This document shows, one piece after another, positions 51,858 through 60,224 of a DNA stretch of 64,000 bases. A program made the translations under genes and the position numbers. The DNA is from Candidatus Villigracilis adiacens (GTDB taxonomy: Bacteria > Chloroflexota > Anaerolineae > Anaerolineales > Villigracilaceae): the NCBI GenBank assembly GCA_016703605.1, contig JADJBU010000002.1:248001-312000 (forward strand), given 5' to 3'. Below the pieces are notes generated by a model that saw nothing but the letters and a program-made list of their open reading frames with translations, was not told the origin of the DNA and ran no database searches. Numbering within the stretch: position 1 is the stretch's first letter; each line of letters opens with the position of its first letter.

Positions 51858-52766
51858 ATGAAATCACCCGCCCTTCAGATCGGGAGTTTCACATTCGACT
51901 GGGGTTCCCGCACCTATGTGATGGGAATCTTGAATGTGACTCCCGATTCGTTTTCCGGTGACGGAATTATCGCCAAGGGGGATGTGGTTAAGTTTGCGCT
52001 AAAACAGGCGGAAGGTTTTCTTTCAAACGGCGCGGATATTCTCGATGTGGGCGGCGAGTCTACGCGACCAGGATCGGAACCGGTCAATGCCGAAGATGAG
52101 ATGGAACGGGTTATTCCGGTCATCGCAGAATTGCGCAGGAACTTTCCGCAAGTTCTGATTTCCATTGATACCTACAAAGCCCAAGTCGCAGATGCGGCGA
52201 TGCATGCGGGCGCGAACATCATCAACGATGTCTGGGGCTTTCGCGCGGATTCTGAAATTGCATCCGTGGCGGCGAAGTATAAAGTGCCGGTCATTCTGAT
52301 GCACAATCGCAGCAACCCTGCCAGCATCGAAGTCCGCGAGAAATTGGGTGGGATGTACATCGGTGCGGAATATGACGACTTGCTTGAAGATGTGAAGCGT
52401 GAATTGATGAACAGCGTGGGCATTGCACTTAAGGCTGGGGTGGAGGAAAGGCTCATTCTGCTCGACCCAGGCATCGGCTTTGGAAAGAAGCGCGAACATA
52501 ATCTTGAGTTGATCAACCGACTGGGAGAAATCCGCTCGATGGGTTATCCAGTCTTGCTGGGTACATCCAGAAAATCCTTTATCGGCTTTACACTCGACCT
52601 GCCTCCAGATCAACGCATCGAAGGCACAGCCGCAACCATCGCCGTGGGCATCACGCGCGGCGCGGATATCATTCGCGTGCATGACGTAAAAGAAATGACC
52701 CGCGTGGCAAAAATGACCGACGCAATCGTACGAACCAATTACCAATCACTAATTACCAATACATGA
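51858..52766 (+). CDS. folP: Dihydropteroate synthase
   Basis: 302 residues. VMGILNVTPDSFSGDG is the pterin and phosphate-binding signature, then DVGGESTRPGSEPV and ISIDTYKAQVADAAMHAGANIINDV. VILMHN follows, and LLDPGIGFGKKREHNL. LGTSRKSFIG is the C-terminal motif. The enzyme makes dihydropteroate from pABA in folate synthesis. The last ten residues (RTNYQSLITNT) derive from a repeat-like sequence. It overlaps the next gene by 4 bp. Confidence 0.95.
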   Translation: MKSPALQIGSFTFDWGSRTYVMGILNVTPDSFSGDGIIAKGDVVKFALKQAEGFLSNGADILDVGGESTRPGSEPVNAEDEMERVIPVIAELRRNFPQVLISIDTYKAQVADAAMHAGANIINDVWGFRADSEIASVAAKYKVPVILMHNRSNPASIEVREKLGGMYIGAEYDDLLEDVKRELMNSVGIALKAGVEERLILLDPGIGFGKKREHNLELINRLGEIRSMGYPVLLGTSRKSFIGFTLDLPPDQRIEGTAATIAVGITRGADIIRVHDVKEMTRVAKMTDAIVRTNYQSLITNT

Positions 52767-54082
52767 GCAGCGACTACGCAAAAGAACTTCTCCGTTCGGG
52801 AATTATTGACGCCAAGACCGGCAGCAAGGATTCAGCCCGCCGCTATTTGGACCGCGCCATCTACATGGCAGGTTCGCATGACGTGCTGGCAGAAGCCTGG
52901 TTCTGGATGAGTGAAGTGATCGATGATCCAACTGAGAAGCGCAAGGCGTTGGAGAATTGCCTTTCGCATGACCTGCATCATGCGCGCGCCCGTCGTTCGC
53001 TTGCGATCCTCGACGGCAAACTCAAGGCGGGCGATGTGATCAACCCCGATAAACTCCCCGCCGCGCCGGACGGATTACGCGAAGCCCAAGCGGATCGTTT
53101 CACGTGCCCCAAATGCGGAGGACGCATGACGTTCTCGCCGGATGGTTCCGGCTTGGTCTGTGATTATTGCACGCGCCAAAATCCATTGGGTTCAAGCAGC
53201 GGAACCGGGAACGAAAAAGATTTCATCGTAGCCATGGCAACCATGAAGGGACATGGCAAGCCGTTGCAGGAACAGGTCTTTCACTGCAACGGCTGCGGGG
53301 CAGAGTTTATTTTGCCGCCAAATCAGATTTCATCCAATTGCGCCTACTGCGACTCGCCGCATGTGGTGAGTTATGAAAAGACGAGCGACATTATCGCGCC
53401 CAATTCCATTTTGCCTTTTGCCTTCGACCAGAAACGCGCCACGCGCCTCTTGATCGAGTGGGTCGAAAAAAATAATATCAAGCCCGAAAAGAAAGTGGAC
53501 CTGCCGCGCGGCGTATACCTGCCCATGTGGACCTTCGACATCGGCGGCGAGATTGATTACACCGGCGAGATCGTCGAATACGAAGACGAGTCATACAACA
53601 ACCGGCGCGAACGCAAGGTGACGCGCGTCGAAGATAAATATCCCATCATGGTGAACGACCTTGCGCTTCCCGCTTCTCGAAAACTGTCTCAAGTTTTTAT
53701 GAGGCTGCTTCCCACCTTCGACCTTTCCGCGCTCAAGGAGTACGATCCGCGTTACCTTGCCAGTTGGCTTGCCGAACTCTACGATGTTCCCATGGCAGAC
53801 GCCTCGCTCGACGCGCGCAGTATTGCGTTCAAAAAGCTAAAGAAACAATTGCCGCATTTGCTGGGTGGTATCAATATCGTCCGCGCATCATCGGCAAACA
53901 TGCTGGTCGAGTCATTCAAACTTGTTCTTCTGCCCGTGTGGCTGACAGAACTTCCCTTCGACGGGCGCGAACATCTCGTGCTGATCAACGGGCAGAGCGG
54001 TGCGATTACCAGCGACCTTCCTGAAAAAGAGGAAGAACAGGGCGGGTTGTTTGATTTTCTGGCGGATCTGTTGAACGATTGA
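52763..54082 (+). CDS. Zinc-ribbon protein with N-terminal TPR-like region
   Basis: 439 residues. Residues about 1-90 are TPR-like (DSARRYLDRAIYMAGSHDVL, EAWFWMSEVIDDPTEKR). Two zinc ribbons follow, FTCPKCGGRMTFSPDGSGLVC with CDYC (about 111-135) and FHCNGCGAEF with NCAYC (about 172-196). The C-terminal half has PRGVYLPMWTFDIGGEIDYT, probably membrane- or DNA-associated and of unknown role. It starts in the folP stop codon (ATGA), so it is cotranslated. No known operon supports a folate role. Confidence 0.6.
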   Translation: MSSDYAKELLRSGIIDAKTGSKDSARRYLDRAIYMAGSHDVLAEAWFWMSEVIDDPTEKRKALENCLSHDLHHARARRSLAILDGKLKAGDVINPDKLPAAPDGLREAQADRFTCPKCGGRMTFSPDGSGLVCDYCTRQNPLGSSSGTGNEKDFIVAMATMKGHGKPLQEQVFHCNGCGAEFILPPNQISSNCAYCDSPHVVSYEKTSDIIAPNSILPFAFDQKRATRLLIEWVEKNNIKPEKKVDLPRGVYLPMWTFDIGGEIDYTGEIVEYEDESYNNRRERKVTRVEDKYPIMVNDLALPASRKLSQVFMRLLPTFDLSALKEYDPRYLASWLAELYDVPMADASLDARSIAFKKLKKQLPHLLGGINIVRASSANMLVESFKLVLLPVWLTELPFDGREHLVLINGQSGAITSDLPEKEEEQGGLFDFLADLLND

Positions 54083-54090
54083 TCTTTGCA

Positions 54091-54172
54091 ATGTCACCCT
54101 TCGTGGCGCCTTGCGCCACGAAGGGTCTCTAGGATAATCGTAGAGATGCTTCGCTGCCGCTCAGCATGACAA
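54091..54172. repeat. Second copy of the GTCACCCT/GTGGCGC repeat
   Basis: Matches the inner unit at 9532-9610: GTGGCGCC...GGCGCCAC, GAAGGGTCTCTA and GATAATC, ending in GCTCAGCATGACA. It lies in the gap between two converging genes. Confidence 0.7.
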
Positions 54173-54173
54173 A

Positions 54174-54878
54174 TTAACGTAAACCCCGAACCTCAACCCC
54201 ATTCTTCTCCAAAACCTCCCTCAACATCTTCGCATTCTCCGCCGCGTTCGGATGATCGCCATGCAGGCAGAGCGTATCTATGCGTCCCGTCTTGACTAAC
54301 TCAATTGCATGTTTTGCCACGTCCTCCGGCGATTCGATCAACGCCCCCGGAAGATGGCGGGACATCAACGACCCGTCGGCGTTGTAGCCCCTATCGGGGA
54401 ATCCCTCCGCCGCGACTCTGACTCCCATCTCCCGCCCCGCTTCAAGCGACCTTGAGCCTGCCAGCCCAACCAGAATCAAATCTACACTGTGGGTTTTCAC
54501 TGCCCACGCAATCGCGCTTGCGAGTTGACTATTTTTTGCCGCCTGGTTATACAACGCCCCATGCGGCTTGACGTGAGTTAGCGTTACGCCTTCTTCCTTC
54601 GCAATAGCCGCTAAGATTTGGATTTGTTCCAATACTAACTTTTCCACTTCATCAGGTGAAGTATTAATTTCCTTGCGTCCGAAATTTTCTCTATCTTTCC
54701 AACTTGGGTGCGCGCCTACATTCACGCCGAAGCGTTTCGCCAGATAAATCGTCTCGCGCATAGTGTGTTCATCGCCCGCATGAAATCCGCAGGCGATGTT
54801 GGCAGAGGTGATATATGGCATGATGGCTTCGTCATTGCCGATGTCTTCGCCGAGGTCACAGTTGAGGTCGATTTTCAT
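54174..54878 (-). CDS. pxpA: 5-oxoprolinase subunit A (LamB/YcsF family)
   Basis: 234 residues starting MKIDLNCDLGEDIGNDEAIM, which holds the acidic N-terminal motif of the family. ITSANIACGFHAGDEHTMRE follows, then GAHPSWKDRENFGRK, LTHVKPHGALYNQA, and the C-terminal LCLHGDHPNAAENA. PxpA works with PxpB and PxpC to hydrolyse 5-oxoproline to glutamate with ATP. Here the other subunits are upstream in the same direction but separated by 236 bp of repeats. The other genes of the set are intact, so the pathway should work. Confidence 0.94.
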   Translation of the reverse strand: MKIDLNCDLGEDIGNDEAIMPYITSANIACGFHAGDEHTMRETIYLAKRFGVNVGAHPSWKDRENFGRKEINTSPDEVEKLVLEQIQILAAIAKEEGVTLTHVKPHGALYNQAAKNSQLASAIAWAVKTHSVDLILVGLAGSRSLEAGREMGVRVAAEGFPDRGYNADGSLMSRHLPGALIESPEDVAKHAIELVKTGRIDTLCLHGDHPNAAENAKMLREVLEKNGVEVRGLR

Positions 54879-54973
54879 GAAAACTCCTTGGGGACGCTAG
54901 ACCGTCGACGATGGACGATAAAACCAGTCTGTGGTCTATCACCTGCCGTCCTGAGTCAGGATCAAAATCTATG

Positions 54974-55131
54974 CCACCCCTTCGGGGTTGACTTTTGTCT
55001 CTGCTGATTTCTAGAATCATTTCATCCCTTCGGGATTGATTGTTTCAACATTCAGTTTATGCATTCAATAACCCCGAAGGGGTGAAACTATTATAGACTT
55101 TGCCATGCCCAGACCTAAATCCCGAAGGGAT
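54974..55131. repeat. Four CCCGAAGGG/CCCTTCGGG palindromes between pxpA and pxpC
   Basis: ACCCCTTCGGGGT (54976-54988), ATCCCTTCGGGAT (55024-55036), ACCCCGAAGGGGT (55071-55083) and ATCCCGAAGGGAT (55119-55131) are perfect 13-base palindromes about 48 bp apart. The last covers the last codons of pxpC. Confidence 0.85.
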
Positions 55132-56059
55132 GATATAGCATACGATATTTTTCCCGCGCTTCGTCCACCGTCGTCTCTCGAAAACGGATTTTACTCACGC
55201 CCGCCTCGCATTGCGCCAGCAAAGGCAGGCTTGCGCGTGTGATATTCGCGATTTTTGGGTATCCGCCCGCAGTGGGAGCATCCGCCATTATGACGATGGG
55301 CTGCCCATCGGCTGGGATTTGGATGCTGCCCATCGTCATGCCTTCGGAGATGAGTTCTTTGGTGATGGCTTTCTCGATGGGCGGACCCTGTAAACGATAG
55401 CCCATGCGGTCAAAGGATGGGCTGAGTATGTATTCGCTTTCATAAAACGCGCGGATGCCTTCAGGCGTGAACCAATCCGCTTGCGGGGCGGGGATGACTT
55501 CGATAACATATGTACCGCAACCTTCAGGTTGCGTTTTGTATGGACAAGATAAATCTTGTCCTACAAGAAGGAAGTTGCGGGCGGCGAGTTTGAGCAGGTC
55601 GGTTGTCGGAGTAAAGGAATGCAGAACGTCACCCGCTTTGAGCGCCGAGCCGATCCCGCCGCGCAGGTAGGTTGAACGTGAACCCATGATGACAGGTGAA
55701 TCGAATCCGCCCGCGATGGCGATGTACGCCCAGTTGCCGCCGCCTGTTTTCTTCACACGCACCGTCCACCCGGCGCGGACGTAGAAGGTCGTCCAGAGCG
55801 GAAATGTCCAAATGTAGTTTTCCACTTCGTAGCCTGCACCGGTGACAGCAAGAACAGTGTTGCGTAAAGCGTGAAACGTGATTTCGCCGAGTCCGAGTTC
55901 GATGGTTGCGGAGTTGGGAGGGTTGTTTAGCAGAAAGTTGGCGGCTTGGCAGGCGAACCAGTCCATTGGACCAGAAGTGGGTACGCCGAATTTATTCCAT
56001 CCACGCCTGCCGGAATCTTGGAGGGTGGCGATGCCGGTGATTTCGAGGAGCTCAAGCAT
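55115..56059 (-). CDS. pxpC: 5-oxoprolinase subunit C (biotin-dependent carboxyltransferase family)
   Basis: 314 residues. MLELLEITGIATLQDSGRRG opens the protein and GVPTSGPMDWFACQAANFLL is the family signature. IAIAGGFDSPVIMGSRSTYLRGG and MGSIQIPADGQPIVIMADAPT follow, and GYPKIANITRASLPLLAQC is near the C-terminus. It is the C subunit of the PxpABC 5-oxoprolinase. The stop lies in a CCCGAAGGG repeat, so the C-terminal YHPFGI may be repeat-derived. It is 18 bp after the next gene's stop (pxpB). Confidence 0.94.
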   Translation of the reverse strand: MLELLEITGIATLQDSGRRGWNKFGVPTSGPMDWFACQAANFLLNNPPNSATIELGLGEITFHALRNTVLAVTGAGYEVENYIWTFPLWTTFYVRAGWTVRVKKTGGGNWAYIAIAGGFDSPVIMGSRSTYLRGGIGSALKAGDVLHSFTPTTDLLKLAARNFLLVGQDLSCPYKTQPEGCGTYVIEVIPAPQADWFTPEGIRAFYESEYILSPSFDRMGYRLQGPPIEKAITKELISEGMTMGSIQIPADGQPIVIMADAPTAGGYPKIANITRASLPLLAQCEAGVSKIRFRETTVDEAREKYRMLYHPFGI

Positions 56060-56077
56060 GAGATGAGTGAACAGTGA

Positions 56078-56737
56078 TCAGTTGGTGGGGATGAATTTTA
56101 CAATGTCGCCGGGTGAAAATAAAAACGGAGTTTCACTGGCAGGGTCAAACAACTTGAGCGGGGTGTGACCGAGAATGTGCCAGCCGCCGGGAGAGTCGAC
56201 GGGGTAGATTCCGGTTTGGGAACCGGCGATGGCGACGGAACCGGCGGGCACACGAGTCCGCGGGGTTGATAGGCGGGGGAGCGTCAGTTTTTCATTCAAG
56301 ATTCCCATGTAGGGGAAGCCGGGCGTGAAGCCCATCATGTAGATAGTGTATTCGCGTTCGCTGTGCAGTCGAATCAGTTCGGAGGGAGATAAGCCCAGGG
56401 TTGCAGCAACCAGGTCAAAGCTTGTGCTGAGAAGCGTCGAAGCATCGAGACCGGAGGCGTTGCCGTAGAGGACGGGAATCTCCAGGCGGCGGGAAGGTCT
56501 GTGAGTCGACTCATCCAACTGGGAGATTTTTTCCTCAATACGATTTTTGATTTGGTTGTAGGTTGTTATGAGCGGATCATAGTGGACGAGGACTGTGCAG
56601 TAGGCGGGAACGGTTTCGATGACGGTGGGAATGCTTTGCAGAAGCGCGTCGAGCGTGTGGACGCGTTGATTAAGCGCGGAGTCAATTTCATCGCCGAGTT
56701 GGACGAGGATGGATGAGTCGCCAAGCGGCTTGAGCAT
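56078..56737 (-). CDS. pxpB: 5-oxoprolinase subunit B (KipI family)
   Basis: 219 residues when started at the ATG at 56737 (MLKPLGDSSILVQLGDEIDS). That is one base after the stop of the upstream RlmD gene. FDLVAATLGLSPSELIRLHS and YTIYMMGFTPGFPYMGILNE are the family signature, followed by RVPAGSVAIAGSQTGIYPVD and GGWHILG. It pairs with PxpC. A longer frame starting upstream (56953) would overlap the neighbouring gene and is not real. Confidence 0.94.
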   Translation of the reverse strand: MLKPLGDSSILVQLGDEIDSALNQRVHTLDALLQSIPTVIETVPAYCTVLVHYDPLITTYNQIKNRIEEKISQLDESTHRPSRRLEIPVLYGNASGLDASTLLSTSFDLVAATLGLSPSELIRLHSEREYTIYMMGFTPGFPYMGILNEKLTLPRLSTPRTRVPAGSVAIAGSQTGIYPVDSPGGWHILGHTPLKLFDPASETPFLFSPGDIVKFIPTN

Positions 56738-56738
56738 G

Positions 56739-57980
56739 TCAGCGTGTGAAGATGGAAATGGACTCGATGTGATAGGTCTGCGGGAAGAGGTCGAAGGGTG
56801 TGACGTTTTGGAGAGTGTAGCCGCCTTTGATAAGGCGCGCCGCGTCACGTGCAAACGTGGATGGGTCGCAGGACACGTAGGCGATGACCTGCGGATTGAT
56901 CTGCAAGATGGCATCGAGAGCGAATTTGTCGATGCCAGCACGGGGCGGGTCAACGATCATGTGAATGGGTTCGGTCAATTGTGGCGCGAGGGCGGGGAGG
57001 ATTTCTTCGGCAGCGCCTTCGTAGAGTTCGACGTTGTCGAATTCGTCGAGGTTGATGGCGAAATCTTCATTCGCTGATTCGGAGGATTCGATGCCGATGA
57101 CTTTGGCGTATTTGCTGGCGAAGAATTTACTAAACAAGCCGACGCCGCAGTAGAGGTCTAGAAGGGTAATTGGTTGATTGGTAATTGGTAATTGGGTTTG
57201 GAGGTGTTGCACCATTTTTTCTGCCATTTTGGTGTTGACTTGAAAGAAGGATGGCGCGGAAACGTGGAAGTCCTTGCCGAGGATTTGGATAGTGAGGTGA
57301 TTACTGCCTGCAATGACGATGGGATGTTCATCGTAAATGTGGACAATGGAGATATCCGCTTCGATTTCGAGTTCGGGCGTTTCTTCGGTATCGGATTCGA
57401 GGATGAGCATGAGGTCATCGTCTGCGCCGGAGCGAAGGGAGGCGCGTTCGAGGTTCATTTTTGATTCAAATTGAAGTTCACGCCAGAAGTTTTCGATGCT
57501 TGCTTCGGGTAGATGACATTCTTCGATGGGCAGGGTGGAATAGCCTCTTGAGTTGATGAAGCCGATCTTCCCATCATTGGTGAGATGGAATTGGATGTGG
57601 TTGCGATAATTCCACTGCTCGGGTGAGGCGACGGTGGGTTGGACGGGCGGGTTCTCGATCTTACCGATGCGTTGAAGCTGGTCACGTAAAATATCTGCTT
57701 TGGCGAGCAGTTGTTTTTCGTAGGGGAGATTCTGGTAGTGACATCCGCCGCATTGGGTAAAGTGTTTGCATTTTGGCGTGATGCGGTCTGCGGATGGTTT
57801 AAGGATTTCGAGAATCTCGCCGCGGGCGAAGTTTTGTTTTTCCTGTGTGAGTTGAATCCGCACCGTCTCACCGGGCAAGCCGAAGGGGACGAAGACAGCG
57901 CGACCATCTTGCAGTCGCCCCATCGCTTCGCCGCCGTAAGCGAGTTTTTCGAGAGTGATTTCGTGTTGAGAGAAGGGCAT
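56739..57980 (-). CDS. rlmD: 23S rRNA (uracil-5-)-methyltransferase RlmD-type
   Basis: 413 residues starting MPFSQHEITLEKLAYGGEAMG, a TRAM-type start. The [4Fe-4S] cysteines are in CKHFTQCGGCHYQNL. The SAM site LLDLYCGVGLFSKFFA, the DPPRAGI motif and the catalytic Cys in YVSCDPSTFARD are all intact. It methylates U1939 of 23S rRNA by analogy; TrmA/RlmD cannot be fully told apart. The stop is one base from the pxpB start, an odd coupling of unrelated functions. An upstream in-frame start at 58061 is unlikely. Confidence 0.9.
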   Translation of the reverse strand: MPFSQHEITLEKLAYGGEAMGRLQDGRAVFVPFGLPGETVRIQLTQEKQNFARGEILEILKPSADRITPKCKHFTQCGGCHYQNLPYEKQLLAKADILRDQLQRIGKIENPPVQPTVASPEQWNYRNHIQFHLTNDGKIGFINSRGYSTLPIEECHLPEASIENFWRELQFESKMNLERASLRSGADDDLMLILESDTEETPELEIEADISIVHIYDEHPIVIAGSNHLTIQILGKDFHVSAPSFFQVNTKMAEKMVQHLQTQLPITNQPITLLDLYCGVGLFSKFFASKYAKVIGIESSESANEDFAINLDEFDNVELYEGAAEEILPALAPQLTEPIHMIVDPPRAGIDKFALDAILQINPQVIAYVSCDPSTFARDAARLIKGGYTLQNVTPFDLFPQTYHIESISIFTR

Positions 57981-58094
57981 GCTTGGATTATACGTCAACA
58001 AAAAAAGAGGAAAGACTATCGAGCAATCTTTCCTCTTTCTTCTTTCTTCCCTACTCTCCACTCTTGCCCTGAGCAGGGTCGAAGGGTTCCATTC

Positions 58095-58268
58095 CTATTT
58101 CAAAATGAACGAAAGCGCCACCAGGACGGTGATGAAGAACCCGGCGAGCAAGCCGATGCGCGCCAGGTCTTTTTTGACGAGGCTGTAATCGGGGTTGAAC
58201 TCGAACTTCTGCGGGGGCTGGTTCGTCACCGAGACGGTCGGGGTGGGACGTTTGTTTTTCTTTGCCAT
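58095..58268 (-). CDS. 57-residue single-pass membrane protein
   Basis: A short frame MAKKNKRPTPTVSVTNQPP with a basic N-terminus, and a hydrophobic helix at about residues 37-55 (ARIGLLAGFFITVLVALSFI). AGGAGAAATAAAA is 5-13 bp before the ATG at 58268. No family is recognised. The predicted topology puts the positive N-terminus inside. It lies between the RlmD and sortase genes, in the same direction. Confidence 0.6.
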   Translation of the reverse strand: MAKKNKRPTPTVSVTNQPPQKFEFNPDYSLVKKDLARIGLLAGFFITVLVALSFILK

Positions 58269-58290
58269 TTTTATTTCTCCTATTATTGAC

Positions 58291-58351
58291 TTACGGGCGA
58301 CCCTTCGCTGCGGTACAAGCTAACTTGGAAATCGGAGCGGGTCGCCCCTAC
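58291..58351. repeat. Partial GTAGGGGCG-family repeat upstream of the small membrane protein gene
   Basis: CGCCCCTAC at 58343-58351 matches the right terminus of the elements at 23526 and 32175. The left side (TTACGGGCGACCC) is an imperfect match. Confidence 0.5.
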
Positions 58352-58355
58352 GATA

Positions 58356-59267
58356 TTAATTCTGCAATCGCGCAAAAACCACAATGCGCTGATCGTTGAT
58401 AAGGTACGGGTAACACGAGATCAATGTCACCGTCGGCGAGGCGGTCGGCGACATCACTTCCACGGCGGTCGGTTCGACCAATACCGTGCGGTCTACAACG
58501 TAAACAAACTGCCGCTGCTGTGTGTATACAATGACCTGGTCGCCGGGGACCAGTCTGTCCAGGTAGCGGAAGAGCTCGCCGTACACATCGTTGTGCGCCG
58601 AAAGGACGAGGTTGCCGTCACGCCCGGGCGGGGTCGAGCCGACATATTGCCCAACGCCCTTCTTGAGTTGTTCCCAGCCGTCGCCCTGCACAACGGGCGC
58701 ATCCACGTTCAAAGAAGGGATCTGAATCCGCACAGCCTGGTCGGGCGCGGCGGTCGGCACGGGGATGTTCGCCAGCGACTGCACCATCGGCAGCAAATGC
58801 TCGGGGATCTCCGCTTCGTTGGGGCGCGTATTGCCCTGCGCATCGGGCGGCGTGTGACCCGATGGAAGCACCACAGCCATGACAAGCGGCGTCGGCACGG
58901 CGGTCTCGGGGTTCAACGCTTCGACCACTTCAGTATTGAGCGTTTGCAACAACCCGACGCCGTTGATGATGACTGCCGCCAGCCCAAGCACCGCGAGGAC
59001 TTCGACCCCAAGCAGGATTCTGTCGAGCAGTTTCCGCTTCGGGTTGACGGGCAGCGGCTCGGGCGCAGGGACGGCTGAATCAGCGGTATCAATCTCGGGC
59101 GTCGAAGGAAGCGGATTCTCATCCCCAAGATCGGGCGCGAGCGAAACCACACGCCCCGTCCGCCGGAAATGCTCCAGGCGATCCTTGCGCGCGCCGCGGC
59201 GTTTCTCCACCAGCAAACGGCGGAGTTCCTCCACGGATAATTCTTCGGGCGCTTTTCTGCGTGCCAT
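58356..59267 (-). CDS. Sortase-family transpeptidase
   Basis: 303 residues starting MARRKAPEELSVEELRRLL. The cytoplasmic tail is charged, then one transmembrane helix (about 85-107) and a Pro-rich stretch. The sortase domain (about 160-303) has the catalytic His in LVLSAHNDVYGELF, the Cys in TLISCYPYLI and the Arg in NDQRIVVFARL. It would anchor surface proteins. No LPxTG-like substrate was noticed in the window. An upstream start at 59288 is also in frame. The short family length suggests class D, E or similar. Confidence 0.85.
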   Translation of the reverse strand: MARRKAPEELSVEELRRLLVEKRRGARKDRLEHFRRTGRVVSLAPDLGDENPLPSTPEIDTADSAVPAPEPLPVNPKRKLLDRILLGVEVLAVLGLAAVIINGVGLLQTLNTEVVEALNPETAVPTPLVMAVVLPSGHTPPDAQGNTRPNEAEIPEHLLPMVQSLANIPVPTAAPDQAVRIQIPSLNVDAPVVQGDGWEQLKKGVGQYVGSTPPGRDGNLVLSAHNDVYGELFRYLDRLVPGDQVIVYTQQRQFVYVVDRTVLVEPTAVEVMSPTASPTVTLISCYPYLINDQRIVVFARLQN

Positions 59268-59315
59268 GTCGCCGCGATTATACCGCATGGAGTGATTTAT
59301 AATTCCGGGGCTTAT

Positions 59316-60224
59316 ATGTCACTCATCACAACTTCCAACCTCACCAAGTCCTACGGCGCGACGGACATCTTCAGCGGGTTAACTCTCTCGATTGAAAAGG
59401 GTTCGCGGCTGGGCATCGTCGGTCCGAACGGCGTGGGCAAGACCACGCTTTTGCGCATCCTTGCCGGGGAGGACGAATCCAGCTCGGGGTCGGTCGTCCG
59501 CTCACGGGGAGTCCGAAGCGGATATTTATCGCAAGAGGCAGACTTCCAAATGCAGGGAACGCTTTGGGAGGCGTGTCATTCCGTCTTCGAAAATTTAATC
59601 AAAGGTCAAAAAGAATTGCACCGCCTCGAAGAATTGATGGCGACGAATTCCGATGTGATCGAGCAATACGGCAAATTGCAGGAGGATTTCGAACGGCGCG
59701 GCGGATACACGTACGAGACGCGCATCAAGCAGGTGTTGACAGGGCTGGGATTCGACGCCTCGGACTACGCCATGTCTTTGGATCACCTCTCAGGCGGACA
59801 GCGCACCCGGGCTTTTCTCGCGCGCCTCCTGCTCTCCGACCCGGATGTGTTGCTACTCGACGAGCCGACCAACCACCTCGACATCCGCGCCGTGGAATGG
59901 CTTGAAGGATATTTAAATCAATGGGCGGGCGCGGCGGTGATCGTCTCGCATGACCGTTATTTTCTCGACAAGGTCAGCACGGTCATCGTGGAAATGCTGC
60001 CCGGCGCGTACGAGACGTATACCGGCAATTACACCGCCTACTTGAAACAACGCGAAGAGCGCATTACCCGCAGGCAGGAAGTATTCGAAAGCGAGAAGGA
60101 AAAACTTCTCAAGGAAGTCGAGTACATCAAGAAGAATATTTCGGGGCAGAACACATTGCAAGCCAAGGGCAAGTTGAAGACGACTCTCGCGCGTCGTGCA
60201 GGCGGTGGAGCAGATCGGCTTTGA
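59316..60224 (+). CDS. ABC-F ATPase, N-terminal part (frameshifted)
   Basis: The first ABC domain of an ABC-F (Uup/EttA-like) translation factor. It starts MSLITTSNLTKSYGATDIFSG, and Walker A GPNGVGKTTLL, signature LSGGQRTRAFLARLLL and Walker B LLLDEPTNHLDIRA are intact. The linker begins ITRRQEVFESEKEKLLKEVE. The frame then breaks near 60176-60184: a single extra base shifts the reading into ARRAGGGADRL and a stop at 60222. The downstream frame (60196-61314) continues the family sequence exactly. See the finding on the frameshift. Confidence 0.9.
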   Translation: MSLITTSNLTKSYGATDIFSGLTLSIEKGSRLGIVGPNGVGKTTLLRILAGEDESSSGSVVRSRGVRSGYLSQEADFQMQGTLWEACHSVFENLIKGQKELHRLEELMATNSDVIEQYGKLQEDFERRGGYTYETRIKQVLTGLGFDASDYAMSLDHLSGGQRTRAFLARLLLSDPDVLLLDEPTNHLDIRAVEWLEGYLNQWAGAAVIVSHDRYFLDKVSTVIVEMLPGAYETYTGNYTAYLKQREERITRRQEVFESEKEKLLKEVEYIKKNISGQNTLQAKGKLKTTLARRAGGGADRL

